From contig JAISAO010000031.1 of assembly GCA_031266665.1 (NCBI GenBank), forward strand, positions 30,983-94,982: a stretch of DNA of 64,000 nt, written 5' to 3'. Of the stretch, positions 19,330 to 28,907 are shown piece after piece. Origin of the DNA: Propionibacteriaceae bacterium. Lineage in GTDB: Bacteria; Actinomycetota; Actinomycetes; Propionibacteriales; Propionibacteriaceae. The position numbers were made by a program, and so were the translations under genes. Each line of letters starts with the position of its first letter. Within the stretch, counting starts at the first letter, position 1. The notes below the pieces were generated by a model that was given only the letters and a program-made list of their open reading frames with translations, had not been told where the DNA came from and did no database searches.

Positions 19330-20400
19330 GTGACGTTGGACCCGCGCGATCCGGCCATGGGCGCGCAGCTGGTGGCGGCCCGGGCCGCGGGCCGGCTGCC
19401 CACCCCGGGACTACCGCCTCAGACCGAGGCTCGGGCCGTCTGGGTCGGCTGCGGCGAGAGCTACGCCGTCTGGCGGCTGGAGGCCGGCGGCGTCAGTCTG
19501 TCAGCCCGGTTGCCCTTCCGCCCCCCGGAGCAGATGCCACGGCCCATGGCGGCGGAGTTCGCCGCCCTGCGGCTGGTGCCCGAGAAGGTGGGGACGCGCG
19601 GCCTGGCGCTGGCGGACGACGACCACAACCCCTTCGGCCAGCGCTATCTGCTGACCACCTGGACGCCGGGTCGGGTCAAACCGGTGGAGCGCTGGGGCGC
19701 GACCGACTTCGAGCGTCTGGCCGTCCAACTGGCCCGCCTGCACGCCCTCCGCCGCCCCCAGGCCGGCTTGGTGGACCAACCGATCACGCCGGACCGGGTA
19801 AACCAACCGACCGTGATCGCGCCGAACCCAGTGAACCAACCGGTCCCGGCCGCGCCGGACCTAGTGGCCGACTTCGACGCCAGCCTGGCCTGGTGGCGGG
19901 ACCACCATCCGGCCGCCCTGGCCCAGCCGGAATGGTCCCGCCTGGCCCAGCTGACGCGGCGCTTCGTCGCCGCCCGGGCCGAGGCCGGGGGACGGCCGCG
20001 CCAGTTCAGTTTGATCCATGGCGACCTGGAGGCCACCAATGTCGTCTTCGCGGCCGATGACTGGCCCCGCCTGATCGACTGGGAGTGGGCCGAGTACGGC
20101 GATCCGGCCCGTGACCTGGCCTACGTCGGCGGCCGGGCCGCCGCCGGCCCCTGGTACGTGCCCATGGACCAGACTCAGATTGTGGCTTTCGTCACCAGCT
20201 ACGTCCGGGCCGCCGCCGCCCGGGGCGTCGACCACGACTTGGACCGCCTGCTGGCCCGCCGCGACGCCTGGGAGGCTTATAACCATTTCTTCTGCGGCCT
20301 GCACCGCGACCAGCGCCAGGCCGCCCAGCCCCAGACCTACCCCGAGGCCGACCTGCGCGCCCTGCGCCAAGGACTGGCCCGGCTGGTGGCCGGAGCCTGA
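19330..20400 (+). CDS. Aminoglycoside phosphotransferase (APH)-family kinase
   Basis: 356-residue kinase-fold protein. The catalytic loop is FSLIHGDLEATNVVF, and the metal-binding segment is LIDWEWAEYGDPARDLAYV, the APH/choline-kinase pattern. A linker near residues 145-180 holds imperfect repeats of the PDxVNQP type. The GTG start follows a TACAGT box. No resistance role is implied: such genes are common in actinobacteria and usually act on metabolites. The substrate is unknown. The 234 bases downstream hold no recognisable gene. Confidence 0.82.
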   Translation: MTLDPRDPAMGAQLVAARAAGRLPTPGLPPQTEARAVWVGCGESYAVWRLEAGGVSLSARLPFRPPEQMPRPMAAEFAALRLVPEKVGTRGLALADDDHNPFGQRYLLTTWTPGRVKPVERWGATDFERLAVQLARLHALRRPQAGLVDQPITPDRVNQPTVIAPNPVNQPVPAAPDLVADFDASLAWWRDHHPAALAQPEWSRLAQLTRRFVAARAEAGGRPRQFSLIHGDLEATNVVFAADDWPRLIDWEWAEYGDPARDLAYVGGRAAAGPWYVPMDQTQIVAFVTSYVRAAAARGVDHDLDRLLARRDAWEAYNHFFCGLHRDQRQAAQPQTYPEADLRALRQGLARLVAGA

Positions 20401-20634
20401 CCCGCCGGACGCCACCCCGAGGCCGACCCCCAGATCATCCTCCGGCTGATGACCGAGGACGACGACTAGAGTCACCCCGTCTGACCACGGCACCGGCCAA
20501 CCGGTCCGGCCGCCCAACTGGTGGCCGACGTTCATCCGGTCCGCCTCGACCGCCCCACGCCCAACTTCGGAAATCTGGGACGGGGAAGGCCTTCGACGGT
20601 CGGTGGCCGCGAGCCGGTAAAGGGCGGGGCGCCC

Positions 20635-21951
20635 TCACCAGATCGGGTCGGTCGCGGCCTCCTCGGCCGCTTGGAGGACTCGCAAGACGTTGCCCCCGGT
20701 CAACTGGGCCAGGTCACCCGCCGACCAGCCCCGCTCGGCCAGGGCGGCCAGCAAGCGCGGGTAGCCGGAGACATCCTCCAGGCCCTCGGGGAAGTACAGG
20801 TAGCCGTCGTAGTCGCCGCCCAGACCGACATGGTCGATCCCGGCCACCTGGCGGATGTGCTCGAGGTGGGGCACGACGTCGGCCAACGTCACCCGGGGGC
20901 GCGGGTGGTCGCGTTCGTAGGCCCGCAGAGCGGCGAATAAAGCCGGCTCCCCGGCCTGGGCCCGGTTGCGCGCGGCAGTCTCCTGGTAGGTCTGGCCCGG
21001 CCGAGGAGCCGGCTTCCAGAAGCCCCCGCCGGACGAGCCCTCACCAGACGGACTCTCGGACGACGCCGCCGCTCGGGCCGCCGCCGTCCATTCGGCCACG
21101 GCCGCCGAGACGAAGTCGGGCACGAAGGTGACCTGGACGACGCCGCCGCCGGCCGCCACGGCCGCCAACACGTCGTCCGTCACGTTGCGCGGGTGCGGGT
21201 TGACGGCGTGGGCCGACGAATGGGAGAACACGACCGGGGCCGTGCTGACGGACAGGGCCGCCCGCTGGGTGTCGGCCGAAGTGTGGGAGAGGTCGACCAG
21301 GAGGCCGATCCGGTTGAGTTCGGCCACGATGGCCCGCCCCTCGTCGGTCAACCCGCCGTGAGCCGGGGCGGCCGTGGCCGAGTCTGCCCAAGCCGTGTTG
21401 TCGTTGTGGGTCAGGGTGACGTAGCGCACGCCCAGCCGGGCCAGGCCGCGCAGGACGCCCAGGGAGCCGGCCAGCGAGTGGCCGCCCTCCAGGCCGATCA
21501 GCGACGCGATTTCGCCCTTGGCCCAGGCCGCCCTGACGTCGGACGCCGTCCGAGCCAGGCGGAGCCGTCCGGGGTAGGCCGCCACCAGTCGGTGAATGGC
21601 GTCGATCTGTTCCAGCGTGGCCACAACGGCCTCGGGCTCGGACAGCCCGGACGGCACCCAGGCCGACCAGAACTGGGCCCCAACCCCGCCGGCCGCCAAC
21701 CGGTCCAGATCCGTGTGGTACGGCGTCGGCCGGTCCAGGCCCTCGACGCCGTAGCCGGCCTCATTACGCAGGACGGAGGGCAGGTCGTTGTGGCCGTCGA
21801 AGACGGGATAGTGGGCCAAGGCCTCCGCCACGGCGGGCGGGTAGGCGGAGAAATCAGCTACCCGCGACCGGTCGGCCGCCCGTGGGGCGGGGAACACGAC
21901 CCCTGGGCTGTCGGCCCGACTGCGGTCGGGCGTTTGTTCCACATCAGGCAT
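20635..21951 (-). CDS. Membrane dipeptidase-type (M19) dipeptidase with a repeat-encoded N-terminus
   Basis: 438-residue zinc dipeptidase. Metal ligands are in FDGHNDLPS, IGLEGGHSL, LLVDLSHTS and VFSHSSAHAVNPHPRN, and GLGGDYDGY lies near the C-terminus, as in renal-dipeptidase-like enzymes. A G/S/P-rich insert lies near residues 300-340. Residues ~3-34 (up to RAADRSRVAD) are encoded by a family B repeat. The ATG at 21951 follows TAGAAT by five bases and sits nine bases after the stop of the oppA-like pseudogene, so it may have its own promoter at the end of the peptide operon. It would cleave dipeptides delivered by Opp. Confidence 0.9.
   Translation of the reverse strand: MPDVEQTPDRSRADSPGVVFPAPRAADRSRVADFSAYPPAVAEALAHYPVFDGHNDLPSVLRNEAGYGVEGLDRPTPYHTDLDRLAAGGVGAQFWSAWVPSGLSEPEAVVATLEQIDAIHRLVAAYPGRLRLARTASDVRAAWAKGEIASLIGLEGGHSLAGSLGVLRGLARLGVRYVTLTHNDNTAWADSATAAPAHGGLTDEGRAIVAELNRIGLLVDLSHTSADTQRAALSVSTAPVVFSHSSAHAVNPHPRNVTDDVLAAVAAGGGVVQVTFVPDFVSAAVAEWTAAARAAASSESPSGEGSSGGGFWKPAPRPGQTYQETAARNRAQAGEPALFAALRAYERDHPRPRVTLADVVPHLEHIRQVAGIDHVGLGGDYDGYLYFPEGLEDVSGYPRLLAALAERGWSAGDLAQLTGGNVLRVLQAAEEAATDPIW
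21853..21946 (-). repeat. Repeat family B, copy inside the dipeptidase coding region
   Basis: 94-bp near-identical copy of 18055-18149. Here it is in frame and encodes residues ~3-34 of the dipeptidase, including VVFPAPRAADRSRVAD. No flanking duplication is visible. Confidence 0.85.
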
Positions 21952-21956
21952 GACGG

Positions 21957-21962
21957 ATTCTA
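21957..21962 (-). promoter_or_regulatory. -10 box upstream of the dipeptidase gene
   Basis: TAGAAT on the minus strand, five bases before the ATG. Its first three bases are also the TAG stop of the preceding oppA-like gene. Confidence 0.45.
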
Positions 21963-23590
21963 ACTCTTCGTGATGGCGTAGTAGGGCGTGCCGGCGATCG
22001 GCCCGAGCACGACACCGGTCACAGTGGTGGCGTGGATCGTGGTCTGGTAGGTGTACCAGAGCGGGATGGCCGGGAGGTCGCGGAACAGCACCGACTGGGC
22101 CTGATTGAAATACTGATTGGCGGCGTCCAGAGTGGTCTGGCCCCTCCCTTGGGCCAAGAGGTCCTCGAATTCCGGCGAGTAGTAGCCAGCCTGCGTGGTC
22201 GAGCCGGCCGCGGCCGAGTAGGTGGTAGCCAACATATCGTCCAGCCCTGGGTTGAACGGGATGTTGGCGGCCCTCCAGGGCCCGTCGAGGTCGTGGTCTC
22301 GGATCAGTCCCAGCAACTCGGCGAAGGTCGTGACGGGGCCGGGCACGGCGTTGAGGCCGAGGTTCTGGCGTATTTGGTTGGCGACCGCCTCGACCCATTC
22401 CTGTGGGACCCGTCGGCGTTGTAGTAGATGGTGAGGGTCTCACGGGGATAGCCACCGGCTTCCGCCAGCAGCCGCCGGGCCAAGGCGGGGTCGAAGTCGA
22501 GCACATCGACCCCCGGAATGGCGTCGGACCAGCCGTCCAGGCCCTGCTGGGTGAAGTCCCGGGCCGGCGCGGCCAGGCCGATGAAGATAGTGTCGATGAT
22601 GGCTTGGCGGTCGATGCTGTGGGAGATGGCTTGGCGCACCTTGAGGCCGGCCTCGGAGCCCCAGAAGTCGTCCCACAGGGGGAAGGCCAGGGTCTGGGTC
22701 GGCCCACCGGGCCCGACCACGAAACGGTCGCCGAAGTCGGCGGCGGCCGTCAACAGTCCGCCGCCCGAGGCCGAACCGATGTCGAGGTTGTCCCCCAGAA
22801 CATCCTGGTAGACCGTGTCCAGGCTGGTGTAGAAACGGATGTAGAGGCCGTCATTGCGGGGCTGGCGCGTGCCCGTGTAATTGGGGTTGGGGTCCAGGTA
22901 GGCCCCGTCGGAAATGTCGATCTTGTCTCGCAACTGGTAGGGCCCGTTGCCGATCGGGCGGTCGGCGAAGCTGGCCGGATCGTCGAAGAAGGCCTGGGGC
23001 AAGGGCACGAAAACGCCGTCGGTCAGCTGGCCGATGAAGGAGATGGTCGGCGCGGTCAACTCGATCGTGAAGGTGCGCTCGTCGACCACGGCCAGACCGG
23101 ACAGAGTCTGAGCCGCCGGCTCGGCCCCCTCCTGGACCGGGTGAACCGCGTCGTAGCCCTTGATCGGCGCGTAATTGGAGGCTGATTTCTGGGCGTTGGG
23201 CCCGTAGGCGCCCCAATTCCAGGCGTCGACGAAGCTGGCCGCCGTGACGGTCTCGCCGTTGGCGAACAGTTGGCCCTGTTTGATGGTGACGGTGAAGTGG
23301 ACGGCGTCGTCGGTCTTGATCGACTCCGCCACCTCGAAGACGACCGCCCCGTCGGTGTCGACCCGGACCAGGCCGTCGAAGATGTTACGGGCGATGACCT
23401 CGCGATTGGACTCGGTGATGTCGGCCGGGTAGAACGGGCCTTCGGGCACGGTGCCGGCGATCGAGACCAAGCCGGCGCCAGCGGTCGCGCTGGGGTCGTT
23501 CGAGGTGTCGGTCGAGCCGCAGGCGGCCAGAGCCAGTGCCAGGCCGCTGGCGACCAGGACGACTAGCCGCCGGGTGTGACGGGTGGACAT
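21960..23590 (-). pseudogene. oppA: Oligopeptide ABC transporter substrate-binding lipoprotein, frameshifted copy
   Basis: Second SBP of the peptide operon. AAGGAG precedes the ATG, and the signal sequence ends in the lipobox LALAACG. The protein follows the intact OppA at 30419-32089 closely up to YYNADGSH, where the frame breaks. Alignment of the two genes shows one missing base near 22401-22402, in the stretch corresponding to CACAAGGAATGG on the minus strand. Restoring it rejoins the frame as HKEWVEAV...GPVTTFAELLG and reads to the TAG at 21960. As given, translation would end in about 50 unrelated residues near 22304. Either a recent pseudogene or a sequencing error. Confidence 0.88.
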
Positions 23591-23630
23591 GATGCTCCTT
23601 CGTTGGATTGTGGTTCGACGCCGGGCGGCG

Positions 23631-25328
23631 TCAGGCGGTCGGGGTGTCGGCCAAGGCCTGGCCCAGAATGGACAGTGGCAGGGGGCCCAGCCGGAGAGCC
23701 TGGCTGTGGAAGCGCTTGAGATCGAACGCCTCGCCTTCGATCCGAGCCCGTCGCCGGGCCTCCTGGAGCAGTTCGATCCACCGCCGTTGGCCGATCTTGT
23801 AGCTCGGGGCCTGGCCGGGCCAGCCCAGGTAGCGGTCGAGTTCGGCTTGGAGGAAGGCCTCGTCCCAGCGCACGTTGGCGCGCAGGAAGTCCCAGGCCTT
23901 GACGGCCTCCCAGACGCCACCGCCCCAGCGCCGCGGCGCCGGCAATCGGAGGTGGACACCGATGTCGAGCACAACCCGGGCCGCCCTCATGCGCTGGCCG
24001 TCGAGCAGGCCGAGGAGGTCGCCCGGGTCGTCGACGAAGCCGAACTCATGCATCAGCCGCTCGGCGTACAAGGCCCAGCCCTCGCCGTGGGCGGAGGTGC
24101 GAGCGCCGTGGCGGCGCCACAGGTTGAGCTCGGCCCGGTTGTGGATGGCCAAGCCGTTCTGGAGGTGGTGGCCGGGCACGGCCTCGTGGTAGACGGTCGT
24201 CTTCTCGCGCCAGGTGTTGAACTCGGTCAGGCCGGGCGGCACCGACCACCAGACCCGGCCCGGTCGGCTGAAATCGTCACTGGGGGCCGAGTAGTGGACG
24301 CCGCCGGAGCTGTCGGGGTCGATCCTGGCCTCTAGGCGACAAAGGGGCGCGGGGATGTCGAAGTGGGTCCCGTCGAGGGCGGCGATGGCCTGGTCGGCCG
24401 TCTCCTGGACCCAGTCGCGCAGAGCGTCAAGGCCGAGGAGTTTACGGGCCGGGTCCCGGTCGAGGACGGCCACGGCCTGGTCGACCGACGCCCCTGGCCC
24501 GGCGATGGCCCAGGCGGCCGCCTCTTGTTCGGCCGTGGTCTGGGCCAGTTCCTCCAGGCCCCAGGCGTAGGTCTCGTCGAGGTCGAGTTGGATCCCGCTG
24601 AAGTAGGGCAGCCAGAGGGCGTAGCGCTCCCGCCCGAAGGCGTCGTCCGAGCGCGCCCGGGGTCCCAGTTCGTCGGCCAGGAAGCGGGCCATGTCGTCAT
24701 AGGCCTGGCGGGCCGCCGCGGCCGCCCGCTCGAGGTCGGCCGCCAGGGCCGGCGGCGGAGCAGCCCCATCCGGCCGGGCGGCGGCGACGAAGGCGACGAA
24801 GAAGCCATCCGGTTCGGCCAGGCCTTCGGCCCGGCGCAGCGCCGCGTCGACCTGGCGCGAGGCCGGGGCCAAGCCCCGCTCGGCCGACGCCCGTAGGCTG
24901 GATCGGTAGCCGGCCAGGGCGTCGGGCAGGCCGGCCAAGCGGATGGCGATGGCGGCCCAGTCCTCCAGCGTGACCGTCGGCACGAGATCGAAGACGGCCC
25001 GCAGCCCAGTCAAAGGCGAGGTGATCGGGTTGAGCTGGGCGGCCCACTCGCCGGCCGCCTGCAGGGCCGACTCGACGGCGCAGCGCTCCTTGATGGCGGC
25101 CAAAGTGACCCGGTCGGTGGCGTCGGCCGGTTCGAGGCGGCGCAGGGCCGCCAGCGTCCGCTGGCGCAGGTCTTCCCGGGCGGTCCAGCCGTCGGGCGAG
25201 TAGTCCGGCAGACCCGGCGCGCCGGACAGGCCGGCCTGGACGGCGAAGACGGGGTCGAGGTCGGCCAGGGCGGTGACGTGGTCGTCGGCCACTCGGTCGA
25301 TGGGGCTGGACGGGCGGGGCTCGGTCAT
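23631..25328 (-). CDS. DUF885 family putative metallopeptidase
   Basis: 565-residue soluble protein of the DUF885 family. The zinc-site motif VYHEAVPGHHLQNG lies near residue 380, followed downstream by GWALYAERLMHEFGF, the typical second helix with a Glu ligand. No signal peptide is seen, so it should act in the cytoplasm. It lies between the Opp ATPase gene and the second oppA in the same direction, with gaps of 30-40 bases. Together with the S10-like peptidase and the M19 dipeptidase, it suggests that imported peptides are degraded inside the cell. Confidence 0.88.
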   Translation of the reverse strand: MTEPRPSSPIDRVADDHVTALADLDPVFAVQAGLSGAPGLPDYSPDGWTAREDLRQRTLAALRRLEPADATDRVTLAAIKERCAVESALQAAGEWAAQLNPITSPLTGLRAVFDLVPTVTLEDWAAIAIRLAGLPDALAGYRSSLRASAERGLAPASRQVDAALRRAEGLAEPDGFFVAFVAAARPDGAAPPPALAADLERAAAAARQAYDDMARFLADELGPRARSDDAFGRERYALWLPYFSGIQLDLDETYAWGLEELAQTTAEQEAAAWAIAGPGASVDQAVAVLDRDPARKLLGLDALRDWVQETADQAIAALDGTHFDIPAPLCRLEARIDPDSSGGVHYSAPSDDFSRPGRVWWSVPPGLTEFNTWREKTTVYHEAVPGHHLQNGLAIHNRAELNLWRRHGARTSAHGEGWALYAERLMHEFGFVDDPGDLLGLLDGQRMRAARVVLDIGVHLRLPAPRRWGGGVWEAVKAWDFLRANVRWDEAFLQAELDRYLGWPGQAPSYKIGQRRWIELLQEARRRARIEGEAFDLKRFHSQALRLGPLPLSILGQALADTPTA

Positions 25329-25358
25329 GGCGCTTCCGTTCTGGTTCGGCGGTCTGGG

Positions 25359-26999
25359 TCAGAAGAGGGATTGGCCGGGGACGGCGGCCAGCAGGTCTTT
25401 GGTGTAGGCGTCTTGGGGGTGGGCGAAGACCGTTGTGACCAGGCCCGCCTCCACTATGCGGCCCCGCTTGATGACGGCGACCGTGTCGGCGATCTCGGCC
25501 ACCACGGCCAGGTCGTGGGTGATGAAGAGCAGGGACAGGCCGAGCCGTCGGCGTAGTTGGGCCAAGGTGTCGAGGATCTGGGCTTGGACGATGACGTCGA
25601 GGGCCGAGACGGCCTCGTCGCAGATCAGGACCGCCGGGTCGAGGGCGAGGGCCCGGGCGATGGCGACACGCTGACGCTGACCGCCGGACAGCTCACCCGG
25701 GTAGCGGCCGGCGAACGACTCGGGCAGGTCGACCCAGGCCAATAGCTCTTTGACGCGCTGACGGCGGGCGGCGGCGTCGCCCAGGCCGTGGATGATGAGC
25801 GGTTCGGCCAAGGTGCGGGCGACCGTGAACTGGGGGTCGAGCGAGGCGTAGGGGTCTTGGAAGACGACCTGGAGGCCCAGGCAGTCTTGGCGCCGACGGG
25901 CCGCCCGGTCCAACCTCGGCGGCGGGCTGGGCTGGTCGCCGGACCGGTCGACCGATCGGTCGCCCAGCCGGATCGTGCCGGAGGTCGGCTTCTCCAGGCC
26001 CAGGATGAGCTTGGCCACGGTCGACTTGCCCGACCCGGACTCCCCCACCAAAGCCAGGCACTCGCCCCGGTGCAGCGTCAGATCGACGCCGCCGACGGCC
26101 CGCAGACGGCGCTGGGAGTGGCGGGCGTGACGGACCCGGAAATCCTTCACCAGACCGGCGGTCTCGAGCACGACCTCATCGGCCAACGGCGGGATCTGAC
26201 GGTATTGGGCGGCGGACAGCTTGGGCACGGCCTGGAGCAATTGGCGGGTGTACGAGTGGCCGGCGTACTGGACGACATCCTCGGTCGGCCCCGAGTCGAC
26301 GACCCGGCCGTGGCGCATGACGACGACCCGGTCCGAGCGGTCGGCCACCAGACCCAGGTCGTGAGTGATGAGGACGAGCGAGGCGCCAAGGCTGCTCGTC
26401 AACGACGCCAGCAGGTCGAGGACGTGTTTTTGGACCACGACGTCGAGGGCGGAGGTCGGCTCGTCGGCCACGATCACCTGGGGCCGGGCCAAGACGGCCA
26501 AGGCGATCAGGATTCGCTGGCGCATGCCGCCGGACAGTTGGTGGGGGTACTGGCGCAGGACCCGCTCGGCGTCGGCCAGCCCGACCTCGTGCAGCCGCTG
26601 GCTGGCCAATTCGCGCCAGGAGACGTCCCGGTCGAGGCCGTGGGCCTGGATGGTCTGCCGAAAATGGCGCCCGATCGACTGAACCTCGTTGAGGGAGGTC
26701 ATGGGGTCCTGGGGGATGTAGCCGACCCGGGCGCCCCGGATGTGGCGCCAGGCCCGGGGGCTTAGCCCGGTCAGCTCGGTCTCGCCCAGGCGGATCGTCC
26801 CCGCCACGGCGGCCGTGTTCGGCAACAGGCCCATGACGGCGTTGGCCAGGGTCGTCTTGCCCGAGCCGGACTCGCCGACGATGGCGAGAGTCTCCTCGCT
26901 GTGAAGGACGAGGTCGGCCCGGCGCACGGCCTGGGGGGCCGGCCCGCCGCCCGAGGTGGCGTAGGCGACCTGTAGTCCTTCGATCTGGAGCAGTCTCAT
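25359..26999 (-). CDS. oppDF: Oligopeptide ABC transporter, fused double ATPase (OppD-OppF)
   Basis: 546 residues with two complete ABC domains in one chain. Domain 1 has Walker A GESGSGKTT near residue 45, signature LSGGMRQR and ADEPTSALDVVVQ. Domain 2 has GESGSGKST near residue 320, VFQDPYASLDPQ, LSGGQRQRVAIARALA and CDEAVSALDVIVQ. Domain 1 ends with an oligopeptide-type C-terminal extension. Separate OppD and OppF proteins are usual in many bacteria, while fused forms also occur. The ATG overlaps the oppC stop (ATGA). It energises peptide import through OppB/OppC. Confidence 0.93.
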   Translation of the reverse strand: MRLLQIEGLQVAYATSGGGPAPQAVRRADLVLHSEETLAIVGESGSGKTTLANAVMGLLPNTAAVAGTIRLGETELTGLSPRAWRHIRGARVGYIPQDPMTSLNEVQSIGRHFRQTIQAHGLDRDVSWRELASQRLHEVGLADAERVLRQYPHQLSGGMRQRILIALAVLARPQVIVADEPTSALDVVVQKHVLDLLASLTSSLGASLVLITHDLGLVADRSDRVVVMRHGRVVDSGPTEDVVQYAGHSYTRQLLQAVPKLSAAQYRQIPPLADEVVLETAGLVKDFRVRHARHSQRRLRAVGGVDLTLHRGECLALVGESGSGKSTVAKLILGLEKPTSGTIRLGDRSVDRSGDQPSPPPRLDRAARRRQDCLGLQVVFQDPYASLDPQFTVARTLAEPLIIHGLGDAAARRQRVKELLAWVDLPESFAGRYPGELSGGQRQRVAIARALALDPAVLICDEAVSALDVIVQAQILDTLAQLRRRLGLSLLFITHDLAVVAEIADTVAVIKRGRIVEAGLVTTVFAHPQDAYTKDLLAAVPGQSLF

Positions 27000-27967
27000 C
27001 TGAGGTCGCCCTTGGCTCCGAAGGCGCCGCGCACGACATCGCCCAACAACAAGAAATTGAACACCGTCATTGTCAGCGCCCCGGCCGGCCATAACAGGAT
27101 GGCCGGGTTGACCTTGAGGACGGTCTGGCCGTCGGCAATCGCCTTGCCCCAGCTACGGACCTCGAAGGGCAGGCCGATGTTGAGGAAGGACAAGGTGGCC
27201 TCGGCCGCGATCAGCCCGCCGATGGCCATCGTCACGACGACGATGATGGGAGCCAGGATATTGGGCAGGACGTGGGCCACGACCAGTCGCGGCCGCGAGG
27301 CCCCCAACGTCCTGGTGGCGGCGATGAAGTCCTTGGTCATGACTTCGATGGTGGCGGCGCGGGCGATCCTGGCCGTGCTGGTCCAGCCGAAGACGGCCAG
27401 GATAGCGGTCAGGGAGAAGACGTTGCGCTGGGACACCACCTGCATGGCGACGATGGCGCCGAGAATGAGCGGGATGGCGAAAAAGATGTCGGTGATCCGA
27501 GAGACGACGGCGTCGACCCAGCCGCCGAAGAAGCCGGCCATGACGCCCATGGTCGTGCCGACGGCGGTGACGGCGAGGGCGGCCAACAGGCCGACCGAGA
27601 CGGAGGCCCGGGCGCCGTAGACAATACCGGTGTAGATGTCGCAACCTTGGAAGTCGGCCCCGAGGGGGAACTCGGGGCTCATCGGGGCTTGCGAGTCGGC
27701 CAACAGGCAGTGTAAGGGATCTTTGTCGGTGAAGAGGCTGGGCCAGGCGGCCACGACGAAGATGAAAGTCGTCAAGGCGACCGAGAACCAAAAGACGGGA
27801 TTGCGCCTCAGCCGCCGCCAGGCCTCGCCCATCGGCGTCCGGGGCAGTCGTCCGGCCGCTTCGGGCTCGGCCTGACCGGTCTCCTCGGGGGCGACGAAGC
27901 GGCGTCGGCGTTCGAGCCGGTCGAGGTCGGGCTCCACGATCAGCAGTTCGGAGTCAGGCGGCGCCAT
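26996..27967 (-). CDS. oppC: Oligopeptide ABC transporter permease OppC
   Basis: 323 residues, with a cytoplasmic N-terminus of ~65 residues (RLRRNPVFWFSVALTTF starts the first helix) and about six membrane segments. The EAA loop DFIAATRTLGASRPRLVVAHVLPN contacts the ATPase. It overlaps oppB by 14 bases and oppDF by four. Confidence 0.93.
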   Translation of the reverse strand: MAPPDSELLIVEPDLDRLERRRRFVAPEETGQAEPEAAGRLPRTPMGEAWRRLRRNPVFWFSVALTTFIFVVAAWPSLFTDKDPLHCLLADSQAPMSPEFPLGADFQGCDIYTGIVYGARASVSVGLLAALAVTAVGTTMGVMAGFFGGWVDAVVSRITDIFFAIPLILGAIVAMQVVSQRNVFSLTAILAVFGWTSTARIARAATIEVMTKDFIAATRTLGASRPRLVVAHVLPNILAPIIVVVTMAIGGLIAAEATLSFLNIGLPFEVRSWGKAIADGQTVLKVNPAILLWPAGALTMTVFNFLLLGDVVRGAFGAKGDLR

Positions 27968-28895
27968 AGCGGACCTTCGGGTTGAGGACGGCGTAGAGGA
28001 GGTCGACGATCAGGTTGACCACGACGAAGACGGCCACCAGGACGATGACCAGGGACACGGTCGGGGCCGACTCGCCTCGGATGATGTTCTGGTAGACCTG
28101 CTGGCCGTAGCCGGGGATGTTGAAGACGGCCTCGGTGATGATGGCCCCGCCCAACAGGGAGCCGAACTCGGTGCCGATGACGGTCACGATGGGGATGAGG
28201 GCGTTGCGCAGGACGTGGCTGAGCGTGATCCGCCACTCGGGCAGGCCGCGGGCGCGGGCGGCCGTGACGTGATCGGCCCGCATCACCTCGGAGACGCCCG
28301 AGCGGGTGAAGCGGATCAGGAAGGCGAGCGAGCCGAGGGCCAACACGGCGGCCGGGACGATCAGCTCCGACCAGCCGGCCTGGGCCGAGACGGTCGGCTT
28401 GACGATCCCCCAGCGGACGCCCAGGAAGTACTGGACGACGTAGCCGGAGACGAAGGTCGGCAGGCCGATCAGCAACATAGTCACCAGCATGGCGGCCCCG
28501 TCGAAAAGGCCGCCGCGGCGCCGGCCGGCGATCAGTCCGACGCCGACGCCGACGATGGACTGGATGGCCACGCTGACGACGGCCAGCCGGAAGGTGACGG
28601 GGAAGGCCCGGCCGATGATCTCCGTCACCGGCCGGCCGGCGAAGGTCGTGCCGAGGTCGCCCTGGAAGACGCCCTGGAGGTAGAGCAGGTACTGGACGAT
28701 GAAGGGCCTGTCCAGGTTGTACTGCTGGCGGATGCGGGCGATCGTGGCCTCGTCCAACTGGCTGGCCGAGTTGGAGCCGACCAGGGCGGCCACCGGGTCG
28801 CCGGGCATGGCGTAGACCATGGCATAGAGCAACAAAGTGGCCGCCAGCATGACGATGACCGCCTGCCCGGCGCGGGCGAGGGCGTAGCGGGCCAT
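27954..28895 (-). CDS. oppB: Oligopeptide ABC transporter permease OppB
   Basis: 313 residues starting MARYALARAGQAVIVMLAATLLLYAM. The periplasmic PGDP motif lies near residue 31, and the EAA loop is DHVTAARARGLPEWRITLSHVLRN. The N-terminal helix is followed by a large external loop and five more helices, as in OppB/DppB. It lies 12 bases after the S10-like peptidase gene in the peptide operon. Confidence 0.93.
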   Translation of the reverse strand: MARYALARAGQAVIVMLAATLLLYAMVYAMPGDPVAALVGSNSASQLDEATIARIRQQYNLDRPFIVQYLLYLQGVFQGDLGTTFAGRPVTEIIGRAFPVTFRLAVVSVAIQSIVGVGVGLIAGRRRGGLFDGAAMLVTMLLIGLPTFVSGYVVQYFLGVRWGIVKPTVSAQAGWSELIVPAAVLALGSLAFLIRFTRSGVSEVMRADHVTAARARGLPEWRITLSHVLRNALIPIVTVIGTEFGSLLGGAIITEAVFNIPGYGQQVYQNIIRGESAPTVSLVIVLVAVFVVVNLIVDLLYAVLNPKVRYGAA

Positions 28896-28907
28896 GGCCT
28901 CCCCCGC

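Noticed and set aside
19330..20400. Aminoglycoside-resistance kinase
   Set aside because: The APH fold is clear, but context (dapE, peptide genes) gives no resistance link, and most such homologues act on metabolites.
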